Assembly (NCBI GenBank): GCA_012031035.1
Contig: JAAUUT010000012.1
Coordinates: 1 to 64,000, forward strand
Reading direction: 5' to 3'
Length of the DNA: 64,000 bases
DNA from: Candidatus Altimarinota bacterium
Lineage (GTDB): Bacteria > Cyanobacteriota > Cyanobacteriia > Cyanobacteriales > Microcystaceae
Shown here: positions 56,832-64,000 of the stretch, piece after piece
Layout of the letters: the number at the start of each line of letters is the position of its first letter
Position numbering within the stretch: position 1 is the first letter of the stretch
Position numbers and translations under genes: made by a program
Notes under the pieces: generated by a model
Databases searched by the model: none
The model's input: only the letters and a program-made list of their open reading frames with translations
What the model was told of the DNA's origin: nothing

Positions 56832-59222
56832 ATGACCGAGCGCTCTACTAAAGCTACAGTAATAAGTAAAAACCCCTATATTCTTTTAGATAAGCAAGGC
56901 GATCGGATTTCGCGAGATTTAATCGGACGTTTTCACAAATTAGGACGAGATCCAGAACAAGTCGATCTTATTGTTCCTGAAGATTGGGCTGTTATCAGTC
57001 GAGTACAAGCCTGTTTTCGTAAAGTTAATAATGACTATTATATTTACGATGGCGACGGTAATAATCCGAGTACCAATCGATTATTTATCAATAATAGTAT
57101 TATTACTCCTCAAGAAGGTTATCGCTTGCAACACGGCGATGAAATTAGAGTCGGTCAAAACCCTAAAAGTTGGGTTATTGTTACTTATTTTAATGCTAAT
57201 AGTCCTCAAATAGTTAATCAACCGAATCAGCGCTTTATTTCTCTCAAAAATCGCTCGGTAACGTTAGGAAGAGATCCGAGTGCTAATCTCTGTTTGGATG
57301 CGCCTACAATATCTCGCCGTCACGCCGCGATCGATACCGATAACCAAGGTCGTTATATCTTAACCGATTACAGTACGAATGGGATTTTTGTTAACGGACA
57401 AAAAGTAACGGGTTCTGCCGTTTTATCTCCTGGTGCAACGATTCGCATTGGGCCTTATACTTTAACTTTACAAGGAGATGAATTAGTTTTAGTCGATCGC
57501 GGGGAAAATATTCGTCTCGATGCTGAAAATTTAGTAAGAATTGTCAAGGGAAAGGATCGACAAGATATTAAAATCTTAAATCAAATTTCTCTACCAATCG
57601 AACCCGGACAATTTGTTGCTTTAGTTGGCGGAAGCGGAACGGGAAAATCAACGTTGTTAAAAACATTAATAGGAATCGAACAGACAACCGAAGGAATGGT
57701 TTATTTAAATGGGGAAAATCTGCATCAGAACTTTAATATCTATCGCAATCTCATCGGTTATGTTCCCCAAGAAGATATCATTCATAAGGATTTAAAAGTC
57801 GAAGAGGTTTTAATTTATGCTGCTAAATTAAGACTCCCTGGCGATATTAACGTGCGAGAAGTCGTACAAAAAACCTTAGAACAAATTGAATTATTAGATC
57901 GACGAGATACCTTAGTCAAAAATCTCAGCGGTGGACAGATTAAACGAGTTAGTATTGGCGTAGAATTATTAGCCGATCCTAAATTATTCTTCTTAGACGA
58001 ACCCACATCGGGACTCGATCCAGGATTGGATAAAAAGATGATGCAACTGTTGCGAAACTTAGCAAATGAAGGACGGACAATTATTTTAGTCACTCATGCG
58101 ACGACTAATATTACATTATGCGATCGCGTTGTTTTTCTAGGAATTGGTGGCAACCTTTGTTACTTTGGTTTGCCCAAAGAAGCAATTGACTTTTTTTCAA
58201 TTTCAAGCGGGGATTTCGCCGATATTTACATCAAGTTAGAAAAACCCGAAGTCGTCGTCCAGGAAGCCGATAAGTTTCGTCAATCTAGTTACTACAAAAC
58301 CTATCTCGAAAATCATTTGAGTAACCTTGCTCAAGATAATGATTTTTTACCTCAAAAAGTAAAGCGATCGCTCTTACAACAAATCTCAATTTTAACTCAA
58401 CGCTATCTAAAAATTTTACTCAGAGATCCGATTAATTTAAGCTTGTCTTTATTAACTGCACCTATTGGAATTAGTTTAATTACGCTTGCTATTCGAGACA
58501 AACATCCATTAGTTCTTAGTTCGAGTAGCGACCCTAGTTTAGCACCTTTAGCATTACGAGTATTATTTGTTTTTACCTGTGCAGCCATTTGGGTGGGATT
58601 AGCAAGTTCGCTACAAGAAATTGTCAAAGAATCTGCTATTTATATACGAGAAAGATTAGTTAACTTAAAACTTTCTGCTTACTTAGGATCTAAAATATCA
58701 GTTCTGGGTGGATTAGCCTTCTTACAAACATTATTAATCTCACTCGTTATTTTAATTGGTTTTAAATCCCCCTCAACTAACTTAACTCCTTGGTTGATTG
58801 GGCTAGGAATTACAAACTTTCTTACCTCGATCGCGTCTATTAGCTTAGGTTTAATGGTATCAGCAAGTGTCAGAAATATTACCCAAGCAAATAGCGCATT
58901 GCCAATTTTATTACTCCCTCAAATTATTTTTTCTGGGGTATTATTTAACATGGAAGGAATTGGTAAATATATATCCTGGCTAATGTTAAGTCGCTGGTCG
59001 ATAGGAGCCTACGGAATCCTAGTTAATGTCAATAAAATGGTTCCCGAACCGATTATTTTATTCGATGGAACCAAAATTACACAACCTTTTGAAGGATCGC
59101 CAGTTTACGAAGCAACTTGGGCAAATCTTTTCTTGAATTGGGGAGTTTTGCTACTGCATTCAATTATCTATTTGGCAATAGCCTTTTTGATTCAAAAACG
59201 AAAAGATATAAAAGTTAAATAA
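56832..59222 (+). CDS. ABC-2 type transporter with two N-terminal FHA domains
   Basis: This is a 796-residue protein. Two FHA domains (about 25-105 and 135-215; the second with VTLGRDPSANLCLDAPTISR and a following RRHAAID) precede an ABC ATPase domain (about 240-470, Walker A GGSGTGKSTLLK, signature LSGGQIKRVSIG, Walker B LFFLDEPTSGLDPG). A six-helix ABC-2 permease ends it (about 540-790). FHA domains bind phosphothreonine, so activity may depend on Ser/Thr kinase signalling. Such ABCG-like fusions are known from cyanobacteria; the substrate is unknown. Confidence 0.88.
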   Translation: MTERSTKATVISKNPYILLDKQGDRISRDLIGRFHKLGRDPEQVDLIVPEDWAVISRVQACFRKVNNDYYIYDGDGNNPSTNRLFINNSIITPQEGYRLQHGDEIRVGQNPKSWVIVTYFNANSPQIVNQPNQRFISLKNRSVTLGRDPSANLCLDAPTISRRHAAIDTDNQGRYILTDYSTNGIFVNGQKVTGSAVLSPGATIRIGPYTLTLQGDELVLVDRGENIRLDAENLVRIVKGKDRQDIKILNQISLPIEPGQFVALVGGSGTGKSTLLKTLIGIEQTTEGMVYLNGENLHQNFNIYRNLIGYVPQEDIIHKDLKVEEVLIYAAKLRLPGDINVREVVQKTLEQIELLDRRDTLVKNLSGGQIKRVSIGVELLADPKLFFLDEPTSGLDPGLDKKMMQLLRNLANEGRTIILVTHATTNITLCDRVVFLGIGGNLCYFGLPKEAIDFFSISSGDFADIYIKLEKPEVVVQEADKFRQSSYYKTYLENHLSNLAQDNDFLPQKVKRSLLQQISILTQRYLKILLRDPINLSLSLLTAPIGISLITLAIRDKHPLVLSSSSDPSLAPLALRVLFVFTCAAIWVGLASSLQEIVKESAIYIRERLVNLKLSAYLGSKISVLGGLAFLQTLLISLVILIGFKSPSTNLTPWLIGLGITNFLTSIASISLGLMVSASVRNITQANSALPILLLPQIIFSGVLFNMEGIGKYISWLMLSRWSIGAYGILVNVNKMVPEPIILFDGTKITQPFEGSPVYEATWANLFLNWGVLLLHSIIYLAIAFLIQKRKDIKVK

Positions 59223-59372
59223 TCCCTGAAATAATAAGATAAACGAGCAAAATTAAATTTCTAGATGAGGGCAGGCAATAGGCAACAATAAGATTAAAGA
59301 GTATAATTAATTTGATGGAAGTAGTTACTAATCTTATATTGATATAGCGACTCTAAATAAATCATGAATATT

Positions 59373-59399
59373 TTAGTGCGAGCTAGAAGCTCGCACTAA
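59373..59399. repeat. perfect 12-bp palindrome TTAGTGCGAGCT / AGCTCGCACTAA
   Basis: A perfect 12-bp stem with loop AGA lies between the FHA-ABC and cryptochrome genes. It shares the GCGAGC core with the hairpin at 47142, indicating a dispersed palindrome family. There is no T tract. Confidence 0.65.
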
Positions 59400-59517
59400 C
59401 AAAGAATTTACGTTCATAAATCAAATAGACTCGCTATATTAGAACGATCGCTATAAAGAATAAATAAAAAAACTTAAATAATAGGCTAGTCTTTATAAAT
59501 AACTCATTTCTAAAAAC

Positions 59518-60984
59518 ATGAATAACAAAAGAATTTTAATCTGGCATCGCAACGACTTACGCCTACACGATCGCAAACCCATAGATCGAGCCTTAAAAGA
59601 AAAAGCACAAATAATTCCCTTTTATTGTTTCGACGAGCGACAATTTAAGCAAACTTCTTACGGGTTTCCAAAAACCGGAAAATATCGCGCTAAATTCTTG
59701 CTAGAAAGCATTACCGATTTACGAAACTCTCTAAAAAAACTTGGCAGTAACTTAATTATACGAAAAGGATTACCCGAAAAAATTATCCCCGCGATCGCAC
59801 AACAATTAAATATCGATGAAGTTTACTATCAAGAAGAAGTTACCTCAGAAGAAATTGCCATTGAAAAATCTCTCAAACAAGCTCTATCACAAATCGAGAT
59901 AAAAGTAAAAACTTTTTGGGGAATCACGCTTTATCATCCCGATAACTTACCTTTTGAAATCAATCGTCTTCCCGAACTTTTTACTAACTTTCGCAAAGAA
60001 GTCGAAAAAAAATCGATAGTTGACCCTACTTTTCCAACTCCACAAAAATTACCGCCGCTACCAGATATAGAAATCGGCGAAATTCCCCAACTAGCAGATT
60101 TTGGTCTTGAAGAACCCGTATTCGATCTTAGATCGGTCTTACAATTTAAAGGAGGAGAGAACGAAGGAATTGCTAGATTAAACGATTATTTTTGGGAAAA
60201 AGATAACCTCAAAATCTATAAAGAAACTCGTAATGGAATGTTAGGAAGCGATTATTCTTCTAAATTCTCTGCGTGGTTAGCTTTAGGATGTTTATCGCCT
60301 CGTTTTATTTACGAACAAGTTCAGAAATACGAAACAGAACGATTCAAAAATGATTCTACCTATTGGTTAATTTTTGAATTGCTTTGGCGAGATTTCTTTA
60401 GATTTATTGGAGCCAAACACGGCAATAAAATTTTTTATTTATCGGGATTGCAAGGATTAGATATTCTTTGGAAAGAAGACTGGAAAAGATTTCAACTTTG
60501 GCAAGAAGGAATGACGGGTTATCCGTTAGTTGATGCCAATATGCGAGAAATAGCAGCCACCGGATTTATGTCAAATCGAGGCAGACAAAATGTAGCCAGT
60601 TTCTTGACCAAAAATTTAGGCATTAATTGGATAATGGGTGCAGAATGGTTTGAATCTCTTTTAATCGATTATGATGTTTGTAGTAATTATGGAAATTGGA
60701 ATTATACGGCTGGTGTCGGAAATGATGCTCGCGGTTTTCGCTATTTTAATATTGCCAAACAATCCAGAGATTACGATCGCCATGGAGATTATTTAAGACA
60801 TTGGTTGCCCGAACTCGCTTCAGTTCCAGGCGACAAAATTCACGAACCTTGGAAATTATCCCAAGAAGAACAAAAGCGCTTTGGCGTTATAATTGGAGTC
60901 GATTATCCGCGTCCGGTTGTAGATTTTTTCAAATCAGTTCAAGATAACGAAAAAATTTATAATGCTGCTACATCTTCCGTTTAG
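59518..60984 (+). CDS. DASH-type cryptochrome / photolyase
   Basis: This 488-residue protein has an N-terminal photolyase alpha/beta domain (RILIWHRNDLRLHDRKPID) and a helical FAD domain. The DASH signature is present: WLIFELLWRDFFRF, NMREIAATGFMSNRGRQNVA and YDVCSNYGNWNYTAGVGNDA followed by RGFRYFNI. DASH proteins bind FAD and a pterin and repair cyclobutane dimers in single-stranded DNA, or act in blue-light sensing. The gene has no close same-strand neighbour. Confidence 0.9.
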   Translation: MNNKRILIWHRNDLRLHDRKPIDRALKEKAQIIPFYCFDERQFKQTSYGFPKTGKYRAKFLLESITDLRNSLKKLGSNLIIRKGLPEKIIPAIAQQLNIDEVYYQEEVTSEEIAIEKSLKQALSQIEIKVKTFWGITLYHPDNLPFEINRLPELFTNFRKEVEKKSIVDPTFPTPQKLPPLPDIEIGEIPQLADFGLEEPVFDLRSVLQFKGGENEGIARLNDYFWEKDNLKIYKETRNGMLGSDYSSKFSAWLALGCLSPRFIYEQVQKYETERFKNDSTYWLIFELLWRDFFRFIGAKHGNKIFYLSGLQGLDILWKEDWKRFQLWQEGMTGYPLVDANMREIAATGFMSNRGRQNVASFLTKNLGINWIMGAEWFESLLIDYDVCSNYGNWNYTAGVGNDARGFRYFNIAKQSRDYDRHGDYLRHWLPELASVPGDKIHEPWKLSQEEQKRFGVIIGVDYPRPVVDFFKSVQDNEKIYNAATSSV

Positions 60985-61103
60985 CTCTAGCCTACTTTCT
61001 GAGCAAATAATTACTAATTTGTAATGGGCAACGAATTATTTTGACTAGCTTTTATCTCAATAGATTGAGTAGCAATTGTTAGGGAAGAGAGAATTGTTTA
61101 GGC

Positions 61104-61145
61104 GGGGAAAAGGAAAAAATATAGATAAAAGTTTTCCTTTTTACC
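61104..61145. terminator. bidirectional stem-loop between cryptochrome and hopene cyclase genes
   Basis: GGGGAAAAGGAAAA (about 61104-61117) pairs with TTTTCCTTTTTACCC (about 61132-61145) with one bulge. A-rich and T-rich arms suit termination of both convergent genes. Confidence 0.5.
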
Positions 61146-61160
61146 CAGTTTCCAATCTTA

Positions 61161-63098
61161 TTACATCAAATGTTTGAGACGTTGATAGCGACTCAAAGCA
61201 AGAAGGGGAAAATATTGCTGATAGAAATGATATTTCAGATAAAAATGACCTGGAAAACCCGTTCCGGTGAATTCTGATTCGTTCCAAGTTCCATTAGATG
61301 TTTGAGTAACCAGTAAATAGGATACGCCGCAATCGATCGCGTCTTTATAAAATTTTCCGGTAGCTTTAGCGGTTTCCAACAAACCAATTAATGCCCAAGC
61401 CGTTTGAGAAGCCGTACTGACTCCCTTTCCTTTGAGTGTCAGATCGTTATAGCTAAGCGGGGTTTCTCCCCAACCACCATCGGGATTTTGACAACTCACT
61501 AACCAAGTTGCGCCGCGTTCGATCTGACGTTGATGGGTTTGGGGCGCGATCGCCGCTAAAGCAGACAGCGCCCCGCTAGTACCATAGATGTAGTTAACGC
61601 CCCAACGACCAAACCAACTGCCATCGGCTTCTTGTTGTCGATCTAAATATGCGATCGCGCGATCGACTCGATTCTCGTCCATATCTAGATTACAAACGCC
61701 GAGCATCTCTAACACCCGTGCGGTTACGTCTGCGATGTTAGGATCTATCATGGCTTTGAGGTCGGCATAGGGAAGAGCATTAATCCAATTTTGGTTGTTA
61801 TTGAGATCGAAAGCCGCCCATCCGCCTGCTTTGCACTGCATCGTTGCCATCCATTCGACAGCACGGGCGATCGCAGCGTCTTTAAGTTTTTCGTAGGGCA
61901 ATCTCAAGGCGTTTAATGCCATGACGACGACAGCAGAATCGTCTAAATCGGGATAAAAGCGATTTTCAAACTCAAACGCCCATCCGCCTGGTTGACCTTG
62001 CTTATTTTTCACCGCCCAATCTCCATAAGCGAGGATTTGCTTGTCAAGCAACCACTCTCCAGCGCGAACCAAAGCAGGCTCGTCAGGCGCGATGCCCGAC
62101 TCTACCAAGGCGCGTAAAACCCAAGCCGTATCCCAAACTGGAGAAACGCAGGGTTGAGTGCGATAGGTTTGTTCGGTTTCGATACTAAAGTTGTCGATCG
62201 CCCTAAGTCCTCGTTCGACAATCGGATCGGCAACATCATAGTTTAAGACTCGCAATGCCAACATAGAATTGAGCATAGCAGGAATGATTCCCCCCCAGTC
62301 TCCAGTCGCTTCTTGTCTATCTAAGATCCACTTTTCGGCGGCTTTGATTCCCTCTTGGCGAAAGGGAACTAAATTAAAATTTTCTGCAAATTTAAAAACG
62401 CGATCGAGCCAGACAAACATATCCGCCCAGTTTCCGCACAGGGAAAACTCGTAGTTAACATTCTCGATACCTTCGGCATACAATTCGTCGAGGGCGATGG
62501 CTGAATCGGTCACAAAAACGGGTTTTTTATCGAAAACGATTAGTAGGGGAACGGTGCTACTTCTCGCCCAACTGGACATCTCATAAATAGTGAAGGGAAA
62601 ATTATCGGGAAACAACATTATCCAGGGAGGAATCGAGGGAATGCCTCGCCAGTCGTAACAGCCGATTAATGCCAGGTGAAACTTAGTAAAAACTCGCGTT
62701 TTGCTGATTCCGCCTCGTTCGAGAATAAAATCTTTGGCACGAACTAAAGCGCGATCGCTTTGGGGAACGCCTAACAATCTCAATGCCATATACGCTTCTA
62801 CTGAAGTGCTGAGATCGCCGCCATCTCCCCAGAAGAGTTCCCAACCGCCATGTTCTCTTTGTTGAGAACGCAAATAGGCTTCAACTTTATACAAAGGACG
62901 GGCGCGATCGGTTCCCCAGATTTTATGCAACAATACGACTTCTGAGGTTATCGTCACGTTAGATTCTAGCTCTGCCCACCAGTATCCTTCTGGATATTGT
63001 CTTGAAAATAAGTAATTTTGATTAGCTTCAATCGCTTTGCCAACTCGATCTGAAGGTTCTGCTCTCCCACTCTGAGAAACCCTGTCCTGCGCTTGCAT
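61161..63098 (-). CDS. shc: squalene-hopene cyclase
   Basis: This 645-residue enzyme has repeated QW motifs (RQYPEGYWWAELESN, RQQEADGSWFGRWGVNYIYG, CQNPDGGWGET, TQTSNGTWNESEFTG) and the catalytic acidic motif YPDLDDSAVVVMAL, the DxDD that protonates squalene. It makes hopanoid lipids. No phytoene/squalene synthase (hpn) gene adjoins. The N-terminus begins with a hydrophilic segment before the first QW repeat. Confidence 0.95.
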   Translation of the reverse strand: MQAQDRVSQSGRAEPSDRVGKAIEANQNYLFSRQYPEGYWWAELESNVTITSEVVLLHKIWGTDRARPLYKVEAYLRSQQREHGGWELFWGDGGDLSTSVEAYMALRLLGVPQSDRALVRAKDFILERGGISKTRVFTKFHLALIGCYDWRGIPSIPPWIMLFPDNFPFTIYEMSSWARSSTVPLLIVFDKKPVFVTDSAIALDELYAEGIENVNYEFSLCGNWADMFVWLDRVFKFAENFNLVPFRQEGIKAAEKWILDRQEATGDWGGIIPAMLNSMLALRVLNYDVADPIVERGLRAIDNFSIETEQTYRTQPCVSPVWDTAWVLRALVESGIAPDEPALVRAGEWLLDKQILAYGDWAVKNKQGQPGGWAFEFENRFYPDLDDSAVVVMALNALRLPYEKLKDAAIARAVEWMATMQCKAGGWAAFDLNNNQNWINALPYADLKAMIDPNIADVTARVLEMLGVCNLDMDENRVDRAIAYLDRQQEADGSWFGRWGVNYIYGTSGALSALAAIAPQTHQRQIERGATWLVSCQNPDGGWGETPLSYNDLTLKGKGVSTASQTAWALIGLLETAKATGKFYKDAIDCGVSYLLVTQTSNGTWNESEFTGTGFPGHFYLKYHFYQQYFPLLALSRYQRLKHLM

Positions 63099-63239
63099 AT
63101 ATTCCCGTAAAAGTTCGTTATTCGTATAAAGTAGCAGGTTAAACCTGATTTGTTTCCGCAGAAATTTGAAGTTTTGACGAAGATATTAACCCACCCTTAT
63201 ATAAGCTTTATAGTTCTCTTAGGATGGATTTATGCAAGG

Positions 63240-63285
63240 GGAGCGATTGGGGATTGGTGATTGGCGATTAGTGACTGGGGATCGA
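63240..63285. repeat. GGGGATTGGTGATTGG-type intergenic repeat
   Basis: GATTGGGGATTGGTGATTGG and GACTGGGGATC copies match the repeat unit at 6055-6090 in degenerate form. Confidence 0.55.
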
Positions 63286-63371
63286 TCCTTAAGGGCTAAT
63301 AAATCGAGCGAATTTCCAAGTTTCCCAGTCCTCAGCGTCCCGATCTCCGTTCGCCTTCTTTATGGGTAAAA

Positions 63372-64000
63372 TTATTGAATCAGAATTATTGCCTCTTGTA
63401 CCTTGGTAGAAAGCGCTTGTTGAAGCGATCGCGCTACTTTCTCAACCAGTGCGTCAAAAGCCTCCTGATTAGCATTTAGCTGCTCTTGAAGCGCCTTTTC
63501 TAATTCAGGTTTAATTTGCTCGGCAACGCGATCGATCTTCGAGTCGTCTAAAAGATTAGAGCGAACCCACCCAGGCACATTGACATTTGCTTTAATCGCC
63601 TCTTTGACCCCTTGGCGATTTAATTCCATCCCTGCTGCGATCGCAGAAGCGCCATAAATCAAGACAATTGGCCAAGTTAAATGTCCGGTAACGATCAAGG
63701 TAATGATACTAGCTAGCGTTCCTCCACCGATAACAACATTCACAAATAAACCTACCGTATCTGCCAGGATAGCATCGCCAACGGGAAGTTCTGGATTAAC
63801 TAAAACGGGATCGATGCCTTCTTCAAAGCGCAAGCTACTTCTCGGAATTTGGTACTTTCGACAAATTGGATCGGTTTTAGCAGCTAAGTCGGGTTGTATT
63901 TTTTCGTTAAACCAACCGATACATTGCTGGTTAATTATCTGCTGGGCGCGATCGCTCGTCAACCACTGTTCCGCTTGTCGCTTCATCGAGTCTTCTAAAT
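63372..64000 (-). CDS. C-terminal part of a membrane protein (gene continues past the window)
   Basis: The frame remains open to the window end (preceding residues L-E-D-S before MKRQAEQW), so this is probably the last 200 or so residues of a larger protein. The visible part has two hydrophobic segments (about ADTVGLFVNVVIGGGTLASI and TWPIVLIYGASAIAAGMEL) between long charged helices. Such a helix-membrane-hairpin-helix layout occurs at the C-terminus of bacterial dynamin-like GTPases, but no GTPase motif is in view. I therefore leave the function open. Confidence 0.5.
   Translation of the reverse strand, partial: LEDSMKRQAEQWLTSDRAQQIINQQCIGWFNEKIQPDLAAKTDPICRKYQIPRSSLRFEEGIDPVLVNPELPVGDAILADTVGLFVNVVIGGGTLASIITLIVTGHLTWPIVLIYGASAIAAGMELNRQGVKEAIKANVNVPGWVRSNLLDDSKIDRVAEQIKPELEKALQEQLNANQEAFDALVEKVARSLQQALSTKVQEAIILIQ

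Overview
The window is from a cyanobacterial chromosome. The HIP1 octamer GCGATCGC occurs throughout, in genes and between them. The gene content is typical of photosynthetic cyanobacteria: ferredoxin-thioredoxin reductase, ferredoxin-sulfite reductase, type III glutamine synthetase, squalene-hopene cyclase, DASH cryptochrome, and many families largely restricted to cyanobacteria (DUF1816, DUF3067, DUF3124, DUF3172, DUF3386, Mo-nitrogenase C-terminal domain). Moderate GC and AT-rich spacers would suit a Chroococcales/Pleurocapsales-type organism, but the genus cannot be fixed from sequence alone. No tRNA, rRNA, CRISPR array or prophage was seen.

Layout. 0-5 kb: a truncated sensor kinase, obgE, a TerB/Mo-nitrogenase-C fusion, a broken L,D-transpeptidase, a secreted repeat protein, comF and DUF1816. 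5.2-8.8 kb: ftrC, a DUF309 gene and a lipopolysaccharide-export set (LptA-like, LptB, LptF/G), ending in a strong terminator. 8.9-14.1 kb: peptidoglycan amidase, CPA2 antiporter, unusual TonB-domain protein. 14.3-15.5 kb: an IS630-family element with imperfect 26-bp inverted repeats, whose right end supplies the start codon of a PAP2 phosphatase. 16-32 kb: mostly housekeeping genes (glmS, glyQ, an aminotransferase, thrC, dnaK) plus a SLC13 permease, a degenerate serine recombinase, a ZIP-like transporter interrupted by a cyclic-nucleotide-binding domain, and a short membrane-protein gene at 29.8 kb.

33-49 kb is an ion, redox and envelope-stress region. It holds an OmpR-type regulator with a relic of its kinase, an intact and a deleted AI-2E transporter, a TrkA-type subunit, a CPA1 antiporter, a P-type ATPase, a TauE exporter, a beta-barrel protein, a secreted OB-fold protein, DUF389, a ferric-reductase-like oxidoreductase and a GH100 invertase. 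Four of its promoter regions carry the same direct repeat, two TCA(T/C)-T-rich arms exactly 11 bp apart. That layout suits an OmpR/PhoB-type regulator and suggests an undescribed local regulon. Next to it is a ppk2-glnN pair behind a textbook NtcA-type promoter.

53-64 kb: murD, a ferredoxin-sulfite reductase with a ribbon-helix-helix tail, an FHA-ABC transporter, DASH cryptochrome, squalene-hopene cyclase and the C-terminal part of an unrecognised membrane protein.

A major caution is that ten genes, including dnaK, murD, thrC, lptF/G and sir, carry single-base indels, nearly all in short homopolymers or beside a HIP1 site. Several of these genes are normally essential, so assembly error is the likelier explanation. 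Frameshifted genes are annotated here across their full extent.
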